From the NCBI GenBank assembly GCA_033782935.1, contig JAWQEG010002488.1:446501-510500 (forward strand): a DNA stretch of 64,000 nt, in the 5' to 3' direction. The notes below the pieces were generated by a model. The model saw nothing but the letters and a program-made list of their open reading frames with translations, ran no database searches and was not told where the DNA came from. The stretch comes from Petrolisthes cinctipes (lineage: Eukaryota; Arthropoda; Malacostraca; Decapoda; Porcellanidae). Below are positions 54,835 through 64,000 of this stretch, piece after piece (position 1 is the stretch's first letter; each line of letters begins with the position of its first letter). The translations under genes were made by a program, and so were the position numbers.

Positions 54835-55118
54835 AACACCTGTAACACCTGTAGCACAAATTATAAAGCCTGTAACACCTGTAGCACAAATTGTAAAGCC
54901 TGTAACACCTGTAGCACAAATTGTAAAGCCTGTAACACCTGTAGTACAAATTATAAAGCCTGTAACACCCGTAGCACAAATTATAAAGCCTGTAACACCT
55001 GTAGCACAAATTATAGAGCCTGTAACACCCGTAGCACAAATTATAAAGCCTGTAACACCTGTAGCACAAATTATAAAGCCTGTAACACCCGTAGCACAAA
55101 TTATAAAGCCTGTAACAC
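54835..55118. repeat. 30-bp tandem repeat immediately upstream of the receptor start codon
   Basis: About 9.5 units of cctgtaacacctgtagcaca..., ending 7 bp from the ATG at 54,828. On the gene strand it forms the 5' UTR or proximal promoter. Confidence 0.93.
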
Positions 55119-55295
55119 CGGCACGCTCAGTTTTTCATTTACACAACTGGTCAACTCTGAACACACACACACACACACAACTCCTTAATACAAGAGTTAA
55201 CTGGTGCGCTCAGTTTTTCATTTACACAACTCGTCAACTCTGGACATACACACACACACACAGCTCCTTAAATTAAACGCAAGAGTTAACCGGTA
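55119..55295. repeat. Direct duplication of about 83 bp
   Basis: gctcagtttttcatttacac through the (CA)n and ctccttaa...agagttaac occurs twice (55,124 and 55,207). Confidence 0.85.
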
Positions 55296-55408
55296 TTCTC
55301 AGCCTTTGTACCGGTTAAACTACATATTCACACTAAGGATCTGTATCACTTTATCACATGTAATCCTGTATGTAAGTACACATAGAAACTAGCTAGTTCA
55401 TATGTGTA

Positions 55409-55579
55409 CACTCGCAATCCAAAATATGTATCCAGGCTTGCTTCGAATAGCCTGATCGAGTGTTAATTAAGTGAGCTCAAGCAATTATGAAACAGGATAA
55501 GCGTTGTAATTGGTTCACTAGTATGTCAAATGATTCGGAACTTCAACAAGTCCTGGATACAAATTTTGGATTGCGAGTG
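55409..55579. mobile_element. MITE, family CACTCGCAATCC, copy 1
   Basis: 171 bp; CACTCGCAATCCAAAATATG left, complement right; TA both sides (55,407; 55,580). Further copies at 56,600, 57,222 and 63,162. Confidence 0.9.
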
Positions 55580-55926
55580 TACTTTGATACAGGAATACAT
55601 GTGTTAACGAGATATAGATTCTCAGTATAAATATGTAGTCCAATCGATACATTTTTCATATTTACAATTGGTCAGCTCTGGAACACTCTCTACTTTCATC
55701 TATCGTTTCCCCTTACTACTATGAATTATGCTCCTTCAAATATAAAGTAACGTATCTAATTAGGCATCTGGAACTAAATTGGACATGTTTTTTAACCTCT
55801 TTCATATATTTTCTTTTATATATGAGGTCAATAAGCGGGCTCTCGGCCTTTAGTTCTCATTTTTTTTCTCAATAGGAAACAAATCCTATAATGCCTTTGA
55901 CACTTGTAATTTAATATACAACACCT
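55580..55926. other. AT-rich DNA, nothing recognised
   Basis: No frame or structured repeat seen. Confidence 0.4.
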
Positions 55927-55966
55927 ATTCTACAACTCTTGTGGCACTTGCATCGTTTGTATCTCC

Positions 55967-56303
55967 TGTTTTTTTTTTTTTTTTTTTTTTATATGTTCCG
56001 ACACTGGACATAGGCTTCATCAAGCCCGTTACCGTGGCCCAGGCCAACTGTTACTCACACACACACACGTCACGACTTCCGAACTGGTACCCAGCCACAG
56101 AGGGAGGGAAGTGAGGCTAATTCCCAAATACTGCAGCTGTTATGGTACCAGTGAGGGTGTTTTACGACGTTCGGTGGCCTTATAGTTAGTGCCTAACACT
56201 CAAATCGGAAGAGTAAATATTCTCAGGCCCTCACCTGAGAGGATCGATCTCCCGACCTTAAGGATACGAGTCCAGAACACTAACCACTCGGCCACCTCCC
56301 CTA
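55967..56303 (-). mobile_element. SINE-C: tRNA-derived SINE
   Basis: On the minus strand the head at 56,303 reads ggaggtggccgagtggttag, an A-box of Ser/Leu-tRNA type, followed by a B-box-like gagatcgatcc. A-tail (T-run 55,967-55,991) at the far end. Flanked by a 43-bp direct repeat. Confidence 0.8.
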
Positions 56304-56599
56304 CAAACAATTCTACAACTCTTGTGGCACTTGTATCGTTTGTGTCTCCTGTTATACCAGCAACATTTATAACTCTTGTAACACTTGCATCATTCGCACT
56401 CTCCTGTCGCCTTTTTAACAATGGCATCACCTATATAACTCTTTCAACATCTCCATCAACAAAACTGAAGAATTTAAAGGAAGTAGTTCGGGCCTGAAGC
56501 TGAGCCCAAACCCTTAAGGGGATAGATATTCTTTTGTTGCTGAATTGGAAGGCCTCTGATTCCTCCAAACTATGCTACGAAACAGATCCCTTACTAGTA

Positions 56600-56985
56600 C
56601 ACTCGCAATCCAAAATATGTATCCAGGCTTGCATCGAATAGCCTGATCGAATATTAAGCGAGCTCAATCAAATATGAAACAGTATGTCACTAGTATGTCA
56701 AATGATTCGAAACTTCAACAAGACCTGGATACAAATATGAAACAGGATAAGCGTTGTAATTGGTTCACTAGTATGTCAAATAAGTCGAAACTTCAACAAG
56801 ATCTGGATACAAATATGAAACATGATAAGCGTTGTAATTGGTTCACTAGTATGTCAAATGATTCGAAACTTCAACAAGACCTGGATACAAATATGAAACA
56901 GGATAAGCGTTGTAATTGACTCACTAGTATGTCAAATGATTCGAAACTTCAACAAGACCTGGATACAAATTTTCGATTGCGAGTG
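56600..56985. mobile_element. MITE, family CACTCGCAATCC, copy 2, with internal tandem amplification
   Basis: 386 bp instead of about 170 because an internal segment of about 82 bp (cactagtatgtcaaatgatt ... gttgtaattggtt) is repeated about 3.5 times. TA at 56,598-56,599 and 56,986-56,987. Its host is a palindromic element (about 56,535-57,045) also found at 33,600. Confidence 0.9.
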
Positions 56986-57221
56986 TACCATTCAAGGCGT
57001 CTGTTTTCTGGCATAGTTTGGAGGAACCAGTAGCCTTTCAATTCACAAACAACAGAACCTACTTTTAAAGTATGGTACTGTTCGCATCAAGACTATAGAA
57101 ATTTCCACAGATCATAAGCCGTAGTCGAGGCATAATTATTTACCCCAATGCTGTTTTCTGGAGCATAGCACTCTCTGATATTCACATAATACTGTAATTA
57201 CTACGCAACATTATACTTGTA

Positions 57222-57388
57222 CATTCGCAATCCAAAATTTGTATCCAGGTCTTGTTGAAGTTTCGAATCATTTGACATACTAGTGAACTAATTACAACGC
57301 TTATCCTGTTTTATATTTGCTTGAGCTCGCTTAATACTTGATCAGGCTTTTCGAAGCAAGACTTGATACATATCTAGGATTGCGAGTG
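57222..57388. mobile_element. MITE, family CACTCGCAATCC, copy 3
   Basis: 167 bp in inverted orientation, TA at 57,220-57,221 and 57,389-57,390. Confidence 0.9.
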
Positions 57389-57624
57389 TACATATTATCA
57401 TAAACATTCACTGTTTTTTTTTTTTTTTTTTTTTTTTTTAATTAATTGCGCCGTAGCGTCAATCAACAGGCAGGCAACAATACATACGGGTAGGCGGGAC
57501 CCATGAGAATACAATGACTACAACCACACATACACACGCACACACACACATACACCACACAAACACATCACGAAAACATAACAGAATGGAGCACAAGCAT
57601 ACAGACAAATATTTACATTATGAA

Positions 57625-60600
57625 CTACTTAAATCCACCAAAACGAGGATGGCGTACCAGAAGTTCCTCCAGAACCTGATGGTTCAGCAGGTGTCGACAA
57701 ACCACATCAAGTGGCAGGACCTGGGGCAGCAAGTGTCGGACAGTGGGGCAGGCCAGGCAATAGTGCTCTACAGTGTTAGCACGAGGCGCTCGACACAAGC
57801 GACACTCAGTGAAGGGAGGCTCACCCTGCATCCCAGCAACCTGCCACGGTGGCCGGTAGCCAAGCCTCAAACGACCAGAGACTACATTGTGCCTACGAAC
57901 CATGAGGCCTCGACGACGGTAGGAATATTTGTGATGGCAGGCAGACTCATAATGTGTGATGGAGATGCTGAAGGGCCTCTCTGCATCCCTGCGTCGCCGT
58001 ACAGGGAGGAGAGCGGCGGAGCGAACTCTAGAAAGGTAACATGTCAGGGAGAGAGGACGTCCAACACCACGAGGAGGCAGATGGCAGGCTTCCTTTGCGA
58101 GTCTGTCAACTGTACCATTGTGACGTAAACCTACATGGGATGGCACCCATAAACATTTGACAGTCAAGTTACGATGACGCAATAAGGACAAAAACGATAA
58201 AATCTGCTGAACAACAGTAGAGTGTGTGGGCTGAACACTAGAGAGAGAATGAAGGGCAGGTCTGGAGTCTCAAAAAATGGCAGCATTCACTCCACGTTGA
58301 CAAACAAGACTAACAGCATCCAGAATGGCATACAGTTCACACAATGTTGAGCTAGAGTGGTTACAGAGACGACGGCCAACCCAGCCCCCTGGAGGTGACT
58401 CCATGTCAGGTGAGAACACGGCACAACCTGCTGCACCATCCACTTGCAATGAGCCATCAGTGTAGAGGCAGTATGGATCTGTGATGGAGGACGTCACTTT
58501 TTCTATGTGTTCCAGAGCCAACTGCTGCTGTAGAGAAGGCAGTTCCGACTTCGAAGTAGGTGTGAAGCTCACATCAGGTGTTGCTAGCATCCACGATGGG
58601 GGTCCTAGGGGGACGTCGGCCACCATTATATCTATATTAAGACTACGGAGCATAGAGGAAACAGACCTTATAAGAGTACGTACAGCAGGCAGTATGGGAG
58701 GGACCGGGTAGTTTGGTCTAAGAGAAGTCCTAAGACGCAACTCACGCTGCATGTTCACTATCCTGGTCGACATTGGACAACCGAGAATTATTCTCATTGC
58801 TCTATTCTGAAATTTTTCTAAAGTTTCAAGAGTAGCCCTGGGAAGTTGAATCAGAGCAGGGGAAAGGTAATCAACAACTGAACGAATAAAAGCAATATAG
58901 ATAGTTCTGGCTACTGGGATGGAGATGCCCGAGGAGTTGTTAGTGAGCCATTGAAGTGGTGTAAGTCGGCGCTAGAAACGACCCAATAAGTCCTGGACAA
59001 TGGGATGGTCTTGAGGTCTGGCAGGGACAATTGGCCAAATATTGACTGGTGCGCCCAGGTAGCGATACTGGGAACACATGGGAATGACAGTCCCTCCAAT
59101 GGTGAACACTGGCCGAGCTTGAGGAAGGCGGCAGGTGAATATTCTGGTCTTATCTGGGGAGACAATAATACCACAGTGAGAGGAGGCCACAGAGAAGGAG
59201 TCAAGAAACTGCTGGAAATCCCTTGGTGAGGTAGAATGAACACAGATATCATCAGCATAGCACGTAATTGTAGTTCCAGGTATATAAGGGAGAGAAGTGA
59301 GCAGCCGATGCATCAGAATATTAAATAACAATGGGCTGAGAACACCCCCTTGAGGCGTACCAAGATGAAAACTGAGCAAAGGACTGAGCGCACCACTGAA
59401 AAACACACGGGAGGTCCTGTTACTCAGGTAGCCCCGAATCCATCGTAATAGATTACCCTTTATCCCAAAGTCAACCAGTTGATCCAAAATGACGTCGCTA
59501 TTAGCAACATCGAAGGCACTTCGAAGGTCAATGAAGGCCACCACACTGTCCCTGTTTAGGCGAGTGTACAGGTCGACTAGGCAGTGGTGTGTGCTCCGTT
59601 GGGGAAGGAAACCAAACAGCCATGGAGAAAGGTGATCTTGCAGTCTGTACATGAGACGATTGAGTAAGATTCTCTCCATAACTTTACAAAAACAGGAAGT
59701 CAGGGAAATAGGCCTGAACTTCGCAGTGCAGGGATTAGGGATGGGTATTATTGTGCTGCTGGTCCAGGCTCGGGTACACAACTATCACGAAGATTGTACA
59801 GTAGAAGTAGAGGGTTCCCAGGAACTTGTTGAAGTAGGCGCAGCACAGCATAAGTAATACCATCATCACCAGGGGAAGAAGCTCTAACCCGAGAGAGAGT
59901 ACGTCGCAACTCCTCCTCAGTTATCTCCTCTGCATCATCGTCATCATCTTGCAACAGAGCAGACATTAGACGTAGCCGATGGACAGCAGCACAGGAAGTG
60001 AGTGCATCTTGTATGTGGATGGGTAGACTGGCTGAGGTAGATTGTTCTGACCAGGCATCGACAAGTTGTTTGGCATAGTCGGCGGGAGTGTGATGACGAG
60101 CAGTGGCCGGTGTCTTTTTAACAACCCGACGGATGAGGTGCCACATAGAAGCCACACTTGTTTGCTGGTTGATGCTGTCCGTGAACCGCTGCCAAGACTC
60201 AGTGTGAGCACACTCCTGCAGGGCAACTAAAGCGTCCCTAGACATCTGGTAACGATGAAGCAGGTCAGGAATTGGGTTGGCTTGAAACAATAGGCCATCA
60301 CGTTCAGCCTCCTCCTTTGCCTCTTGTATACGTGCATCCAGCGTCCAGGAGTGGGCAGTATGGCGATGCTGGAGGTGTGGCCTGGAGACGTATAGCCTAT
60401 AAAAGTCATGAGTAGCAGATACAAGATCAGAGTACAACTGTTCAGCTGATGATATGTTAAATGTAGGGAATACATGGGCCATGAATAAGATGTAAGTCGG
60501 GCAATATTTAGGGGGCACAGCAATACGCAAACGAGTGGCTGAAGCACTTGACCCAGCAGTTAGAGAATAATGAAACCGAAGAGCGATGTGATAAGAGAAT

Positions 60601-61319
60601 AAGTCTGGCACGGAGGAGCACAGGACCTGAGATGCTATCAGGCCAGACGAGAGGATGTAATCCAGAGTACCTCCCCGGCAATGAGTGGCACCGCCAGTGT
60701 CCCATAGTGTCAGATGATGCTTGCGGATGTATGAAAGGAGACGAACACCATTACGATTAATAGAGCCAGAACCATCACCCAAATCAGAATGTCGAGCATT
60801 AAAATCTCCCATATAAACCATACCACGCACTGTTGGAGAAGGAAGAGCCTCAAGAGTGAGTCTAGCTGGGGCAGAATAGACATTACATAGTTGTAATACT
60901 CCATTCCCAGGTAGAACCTCAAATAGCTGAAAGGTCATGTCAGGATCAGTGGAGGTACGGAGAAGGCGATGTGGCAAGGAGCTATGTACGTAAGTCAGGA
61001 GACCATTCCTTACCAGATGAACATATGGCACATAACCTGAGAGAGGAGGAGCTTGCCCAGCAGAGTGCGGCCGTCCTGGAAATGCTTCCTGGAGAGAAAT
61101 AACACTGGGATGATGACGAAAAGCATAGGCCTTGAGTTGAGTGAGCTTAGCATAACTGGTGATACCACATACATTCCAGGAGATGACATCCAGCCGGCAA
61201 TCACTAGCGAACTCTGTATTTGGAGGTAGAAGTCCGGTGAGTGGGGGCAGATGAGCGACCTGGAGAAGATGGACTAGGAGAAGGGACTGACTCGAAAAGC
61301 TTTTCAAGGCGAGATGCAA
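57625..61319 (-). pseudogene. LINE-A ORF2: endonuclease, RT, RNase H, terminal knuckle; few lesions
   Basis: The endonuclease opens with LDVISWNVCGITSYAKLTQL and has SLQEAFPG and MGDFNARHSDLGDG. RT follows after a 1-nt deletion near 59,776 (compare copy 1): FIDLRSAFDVANSDV, GTPQGGVLSPLLF, CYADDICVHS. A CAG-to-TAG type stop at about 58,973 truncates RT where copy 1 reads RFQRRL. RNase H has YCLYTDGSLQVDGAAG, CELYAILDA, then a stop where the third aspartate motif should read through (about 58,272), then VKCLWVPSHVGLRHNGTVDR. The C-terminus has CRLCRAPRANTVEHYCLAC. Three or four point lesions only. Confidence 0.88.
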
Positions 61320-61528
61320 CAGTATCCATCTTTTCGGTAAGGGTAGTGACAGTTGAGATGATGGCCTGCTGAGCCTCGACTAAGGTGGAGAGTTTGGAGT
61401 CATTGGCAGCCTGCGCGGCAACTAGCCCATCAATCCTGGCTTCAAGGGCAGAAAAGCGGTTTTCAAGAGCCGTACATCGTGCCATGAGGGTAGCCACAGA
61501 CTTGCGGAGTGCCATGTCTGGAGGTGAG

Positions 61529-62683
61529 TCAGGGCTGGTAGGAGGAGCAGACTGGGGGAGGTGGTGGTGGTGGCGGTGGCGGAGGCGGAGCAATTGTAGT
61601 GACATGAATTTGGACCTGACGTCGAGTACATCCATGCCACACGTTAACCCCTGGCTGAAGGCATCGTGGACACTTCCTTCGAGACGTATCTTCAGGAGGT
61701 GAAGGCTGAGAGGTGGAGGCAGCAGGACGTGATGATTCACCCCTGACAGGACACGTCTTGGAATCATGGTCGGCCGCATACCATGCACACTTCGGCCTGG
61801 CAGAACAGTACCGGGAGATATGCCCAACTCTCCAGCACCTGTAGCACCAAGGCTGGTCATTATGAAGTTTCCTCACCTCACACGGTGGAAGACAAGGGAG
61901 GAAATCAAAGGAAATCTCATTTGGAGGTGGATCGGGTTGACTCCAGACAACAACAATACGGCTAATGGGGGAACCATCTTGGATAAAACGACGGGCAAAG
62001 TACACACCAGGGTATCCTTTGGCAAGTTTTGGGTCAACATCAATAGGGAAACGGGTGAGGATGTAACTAGGGAACTTACGAGGCCTCTCAGGTGAGTCTT
62101 CAAGAATGAGAGGCAGAGATAAAAATTCACCAGCCTTCACTCTATCAATGATGTCCTGACGCTTCCTAGAGATGTAGACAAACCGGGAGGTGACAGCAGC
62201 CATCTTGACTTCAGCCAGTTCACGCTGCAACTGGAAGGCCCTGTTGACATCAGACAACCAACGCAGCTTTGTGTCCGTAGATGGGTTTCCAGAGAAGGAG
62301 AGTTTGACATAGGCATCTCTCGGGGCAAAAGCAGGAAGGTTGGACAAGGGCAAGGAGTTGGTATACAAAGAAGAAACACCATGGTGAGGCAGAGAAGGTA
62401 CGTCGTGCACAGCTGAAGCACCCTTGGCAGTCTTGGCAGCTGGAGGCAAACAGTCCACACCATGGGAATCCTGCGAGGAGTCGGACGAGGCATCAACAGG
62501 TCGCTTGGTAGAGGTTGAGGAGGTGGACGGCTGCAACCTGAGCTGCGGAGTGACCGAGGAGAGGGGGGGAGGGTTGCGAGAAGGCAGCTCAGGCCAGTGA
62601 TCCTCAATTGGAGACTCGTCTTCCTCCGACATTGCCAAGTCGGCCTCCAAGCAGGAATCCGCACTCTCCATCAGGCCAGGCAA
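61529..62683 (-). CDS. LINE-A ORF1: Gag-like zinc-knuckle protein
   Basis: An open frame of 384 residues from ATG at 62,683. N-terminal acidic and Ser/Pro-rich part, central RRM-like segment (AYVKLSFSGNPSTDTKLRWL; KFPSYILTRFPIDVDPKLA), then knuckles CYRCWRVGHISRYC and CAWYAADHDSKTC, and a third CPRCLQPGVNVWHGC. A proline run precedes the end. Such proteins coat the element RNA. The frame looks intact; the coiled-coil sequence that continues to 61,204 in another frame (ALRKSVATLMARCTALENRF) suggests a frameshift near 61,550, so the true ORF1 may be longer. Confidence 0.8.
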   Translation of the reverse strand: MPGLMESADSCLEADLAMSEEDESPIEDHWPELPSRNPPPLSSVTPQLRLQPSTSSTSTKRPVDASSDSSQDSHGVDCLPPAAKTAKGASAVHDVPSLPHHGVSSLYTNSLPLSNLPAFAPRDAYVKLSFSGNPSTDTKLRWLSDVNRAFQLQRELAEVKMAAVTSRFVYISRKRQDIIDRVKAGEFLSLPLILEDSPERPRKFPSYILTRFPIDVDPKLAKGYPGVYFARRFIQDGSPISRIVVVWSQPDPPPNEISFDFLPCLPPCEVRKLHNDQPWCYRCWRVGHISRYCSARPKCAWYAADHDSKTCPVRGESSRPAASTSQPSPPEDTSRRKCPRCLQPGVNVWHGCTRRQVQIHVTTIAPPPPPPPPPPPPVCSSYQP

Positions 62684-62973
62684 GGCCTAGATGGAAAGCA
62701 AACAACAACACAAACAACTAAACACTCAATCAGCCAGGGACACACACACACACACCCACACACACACAGACAATCACAACAAAACTATACACAGAACCAC
62801 AAAAGACAAACAACACCAGCAACACCACAGAAACAACAACACACAAACAAGAACTCACAAACAACACAAAAAACACAAACAAGAGCTCCAAAACAACACA
62901 AACAACAACACAAACGAAAATGGAGGCAGAGCGCCACGAGTACGTCCACACTCCACCTGTTCTGGAGCGAGAC

Positions 62974-63325
62974 TGAAGCAAGCCTGGATACATATTTTGG
63001 ATTGCGAGTGTACCGTTGAAGTTTGTTATCATCTGACATAGCAGTGAGCCAATTACAACGCTTATCTTGTCGCTTCCATACTTGCTGGAGTTAATTTTAT
63101 ACTCCATCATCAGGTTATTTGAAGCAGACCAGCAGGATACTTGTTATGTCTCGTGACTGTACACACAAAAATTGTATCCAGGCTTGCTTCGAATAGCCTG
63201 ATCGAGTATTAATTAAGCAAGCTCAGGCAAATATGAAACAGGATAAGTGTTGTAATTGGTTCACTAGTATGTCAAATGATTCGAAACTTCAACAAGACCT
63301 GGATATAAATTTTGGATTGCGAGTG
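62974..63325. mobile_element. Chimeric MITE cluster (CACTCGCAATCC and CAGTCACGAG families)
   Basis: 62,974-63,010 is one end of a CACTCGCAATCC element; after TA, 63,013-63,159 is a CAGTCACGAG-type element lacking its left end; after TA, 63,162-63,325 is a CACTCGCAATCC copy with an altered left end. Best read as one MITE inserted into another, then rearranged. Confidence 0.7.
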
Positions 63326-63346
63326 TACACATATAACTCTATAAAA

Positions 63347-63606
63347 GGCCTCGATAGATTATCATTCATGCCTGCGCAAACTAGATGACTGTGCAATCAT
63401 TTAAATTTGCCACACACCAGCAAGAAGACAGAGCAGTCACCACACATTATCATGCATCACTGTACAAGCGTGTGAATGACCAAAAGCTTGTTGGATATGG
63501 TTCAGTCATTTGCGCAAACCATCAATCACACCCACACACACACACCACGGTTATGCCTGCACAACCGTCCAGTTTGTGCAGGCATGATTGATAGTCTATG
63601 GAGGCC
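63347..63606. mobile_element. Inverted-repeat element GGCCTCNATAGA
   Basis: 260 bp; ggcctcgatagattatcatt at left is mirrored over about 36 bp at right (gattgatagtctatggaggcc). Not TA-type; target duplication unclear. No frame. Confidence 0.75.
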
Positions 63607-63714
63607 TTAAAGACAGTCAGATAAATACCTTAATGGATGACTTGTTGCAGATTCACGGGTCGTCAAAGCGATACACTGTTTCTCGAAATTTAGACATTTG
63701 AAGCGATTCTACTC

Positions 63715-64000
63715 ATAGGCAGACAGACAGGTAGCAGCAGAAGGAAGGCAGACAGACAGACAAACAATGCAGGGGAAAATATTGACAAATCGTGGCAGAA
63801 GGCAGGCAAAAAGAGACAGAAAGCATGCAAGGAGTGGCAGAAGGCAGGTAGACAAAGGCAAAAAACAGGCAAACAGTGGCAGAAGACAGATAAACAGAAG
63901 CAGAAGGCAGACAAACAGGGAAGAAAATATACAGAGGCAGAAGGCAGACAAACAGGAAAAAATTGACAAATAATGGCAGAACGCAGACGAACACAGGTAG
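63715..64000. repeat. Purine-rich degenerate tandem repeat
   Basis: Irregular units such as gcagaaggcagacaaacagg, about 20-40 bp, running to the window end. Open frames here are repeat artefacts. Confidence 0.8.

Larger units (their letters stand above)
57414..62970 (-). mobile_element. LINE-A copy 4: full-length non-LTR retrotransposon
   Basis: Complete order on the minus strand: A/C-rich 5' UTR (62,970-62,690), ORF1 with zinc knuckles, ORF2 with APE endonuclease, RT, RNase H and a terminal Cys-His motif, 3' UTR and poly(A) (T-run 57,414-57,439). RNase H plus the terminal knuckle places it in the I/R1-like group. Three other copies in the window (1-2,247; 20,402-20,652; 26,275-26,575) show recent family activity. 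Only a few lesions. Confidence 0.92.

Noticed and set aside
54644..55276. 210-residue frame with KPVTPVAQII repeats on the plus strand
   Set aside because: It is the 30-bp tandem repeat plus flanks; the opposite strand carries the receptor signal-peptide exon, which is better supported.
63690..63994. Cys/Leu-rich minus-strand frames at the window end
   Set aside because: Translations of the purine-rich degenerate repeat in several frames at once.

Overview
The window is eukaryotic, and a decapod crustacean is the best guess. It is crowded with mobile elements and microsatellites, and genes are sparse with long introns. I find one multi-exon host gene, on the minus strand across about 30,991-54,828. 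It encodes a chimeric receptor: signal peptide, pentraxin-like domain, Cys-rich (possibly C-type-lectin-like) region, LDL-receptor class A repeat, then a complete Cys-loop ligand-gated ion channel with four membrane segments. I pieced it together from ten exons by matching splice sites and intron phase. The reading frame can be kept open from start codon to stop (about 874 codons), but two places need explanation: the exon 3/exon 4 junction, and a 100-nt intron that may instead be a frameshift. As I recall, a class of chimeric receptors joining pattern recognition to neurotransmitter binding was reported from the American lobster genome, which supports the crustacean guess.

Layout. 1-2,247: 5'-truncated copy of non-LTR element LINE-A. 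3,184-8,070 and 8,080-13,725: two related, nearly full-length, decayed non-LTR elements (LINE-B and LINE-C), both carrying APE endonuclease, reverse transcriptase (RT) and RNase H. 13.7-20.7 kb: short TA-flanked inverted-repeat elements (MITEs), a tRNA-derived SINE, a truncated LINE in a GT-rich minisatellite, and a Penelope-like element with a GIY-YIG domain and a hammerhead-ribozyme-like motif. 20.8-24.6 kb: remnants of LTR retrotransposons (gag, zinc knuckle, protease, start of integrase; a second gag). 25.5-30.8 kb: SINEs, MITEs and a 1-kb compound microsatellite. 31-54.8 kb: the receptor gene, its introns filled with MITEs, LINE fragments, a 2.6-kb foldback element, a P-element-type transposase remnant and two related minisatellites. 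54.8-57.4 kb: tandem repeats, SINE and MITEs. 57,414-about 62,970: a full-length LINE-A copy. 63-64 kb: MITE cluster and purine-rich repeats.

Transposon layering is a theme. MITEs sit at exact TA targets inside other MITEs, inside a LINE RT and inside a minisatellite, so their relative ages can be read. All protein-coding transposon copies show stops or frameshifts; none looks intact. Product names come from motif reading by eye, with no database search.
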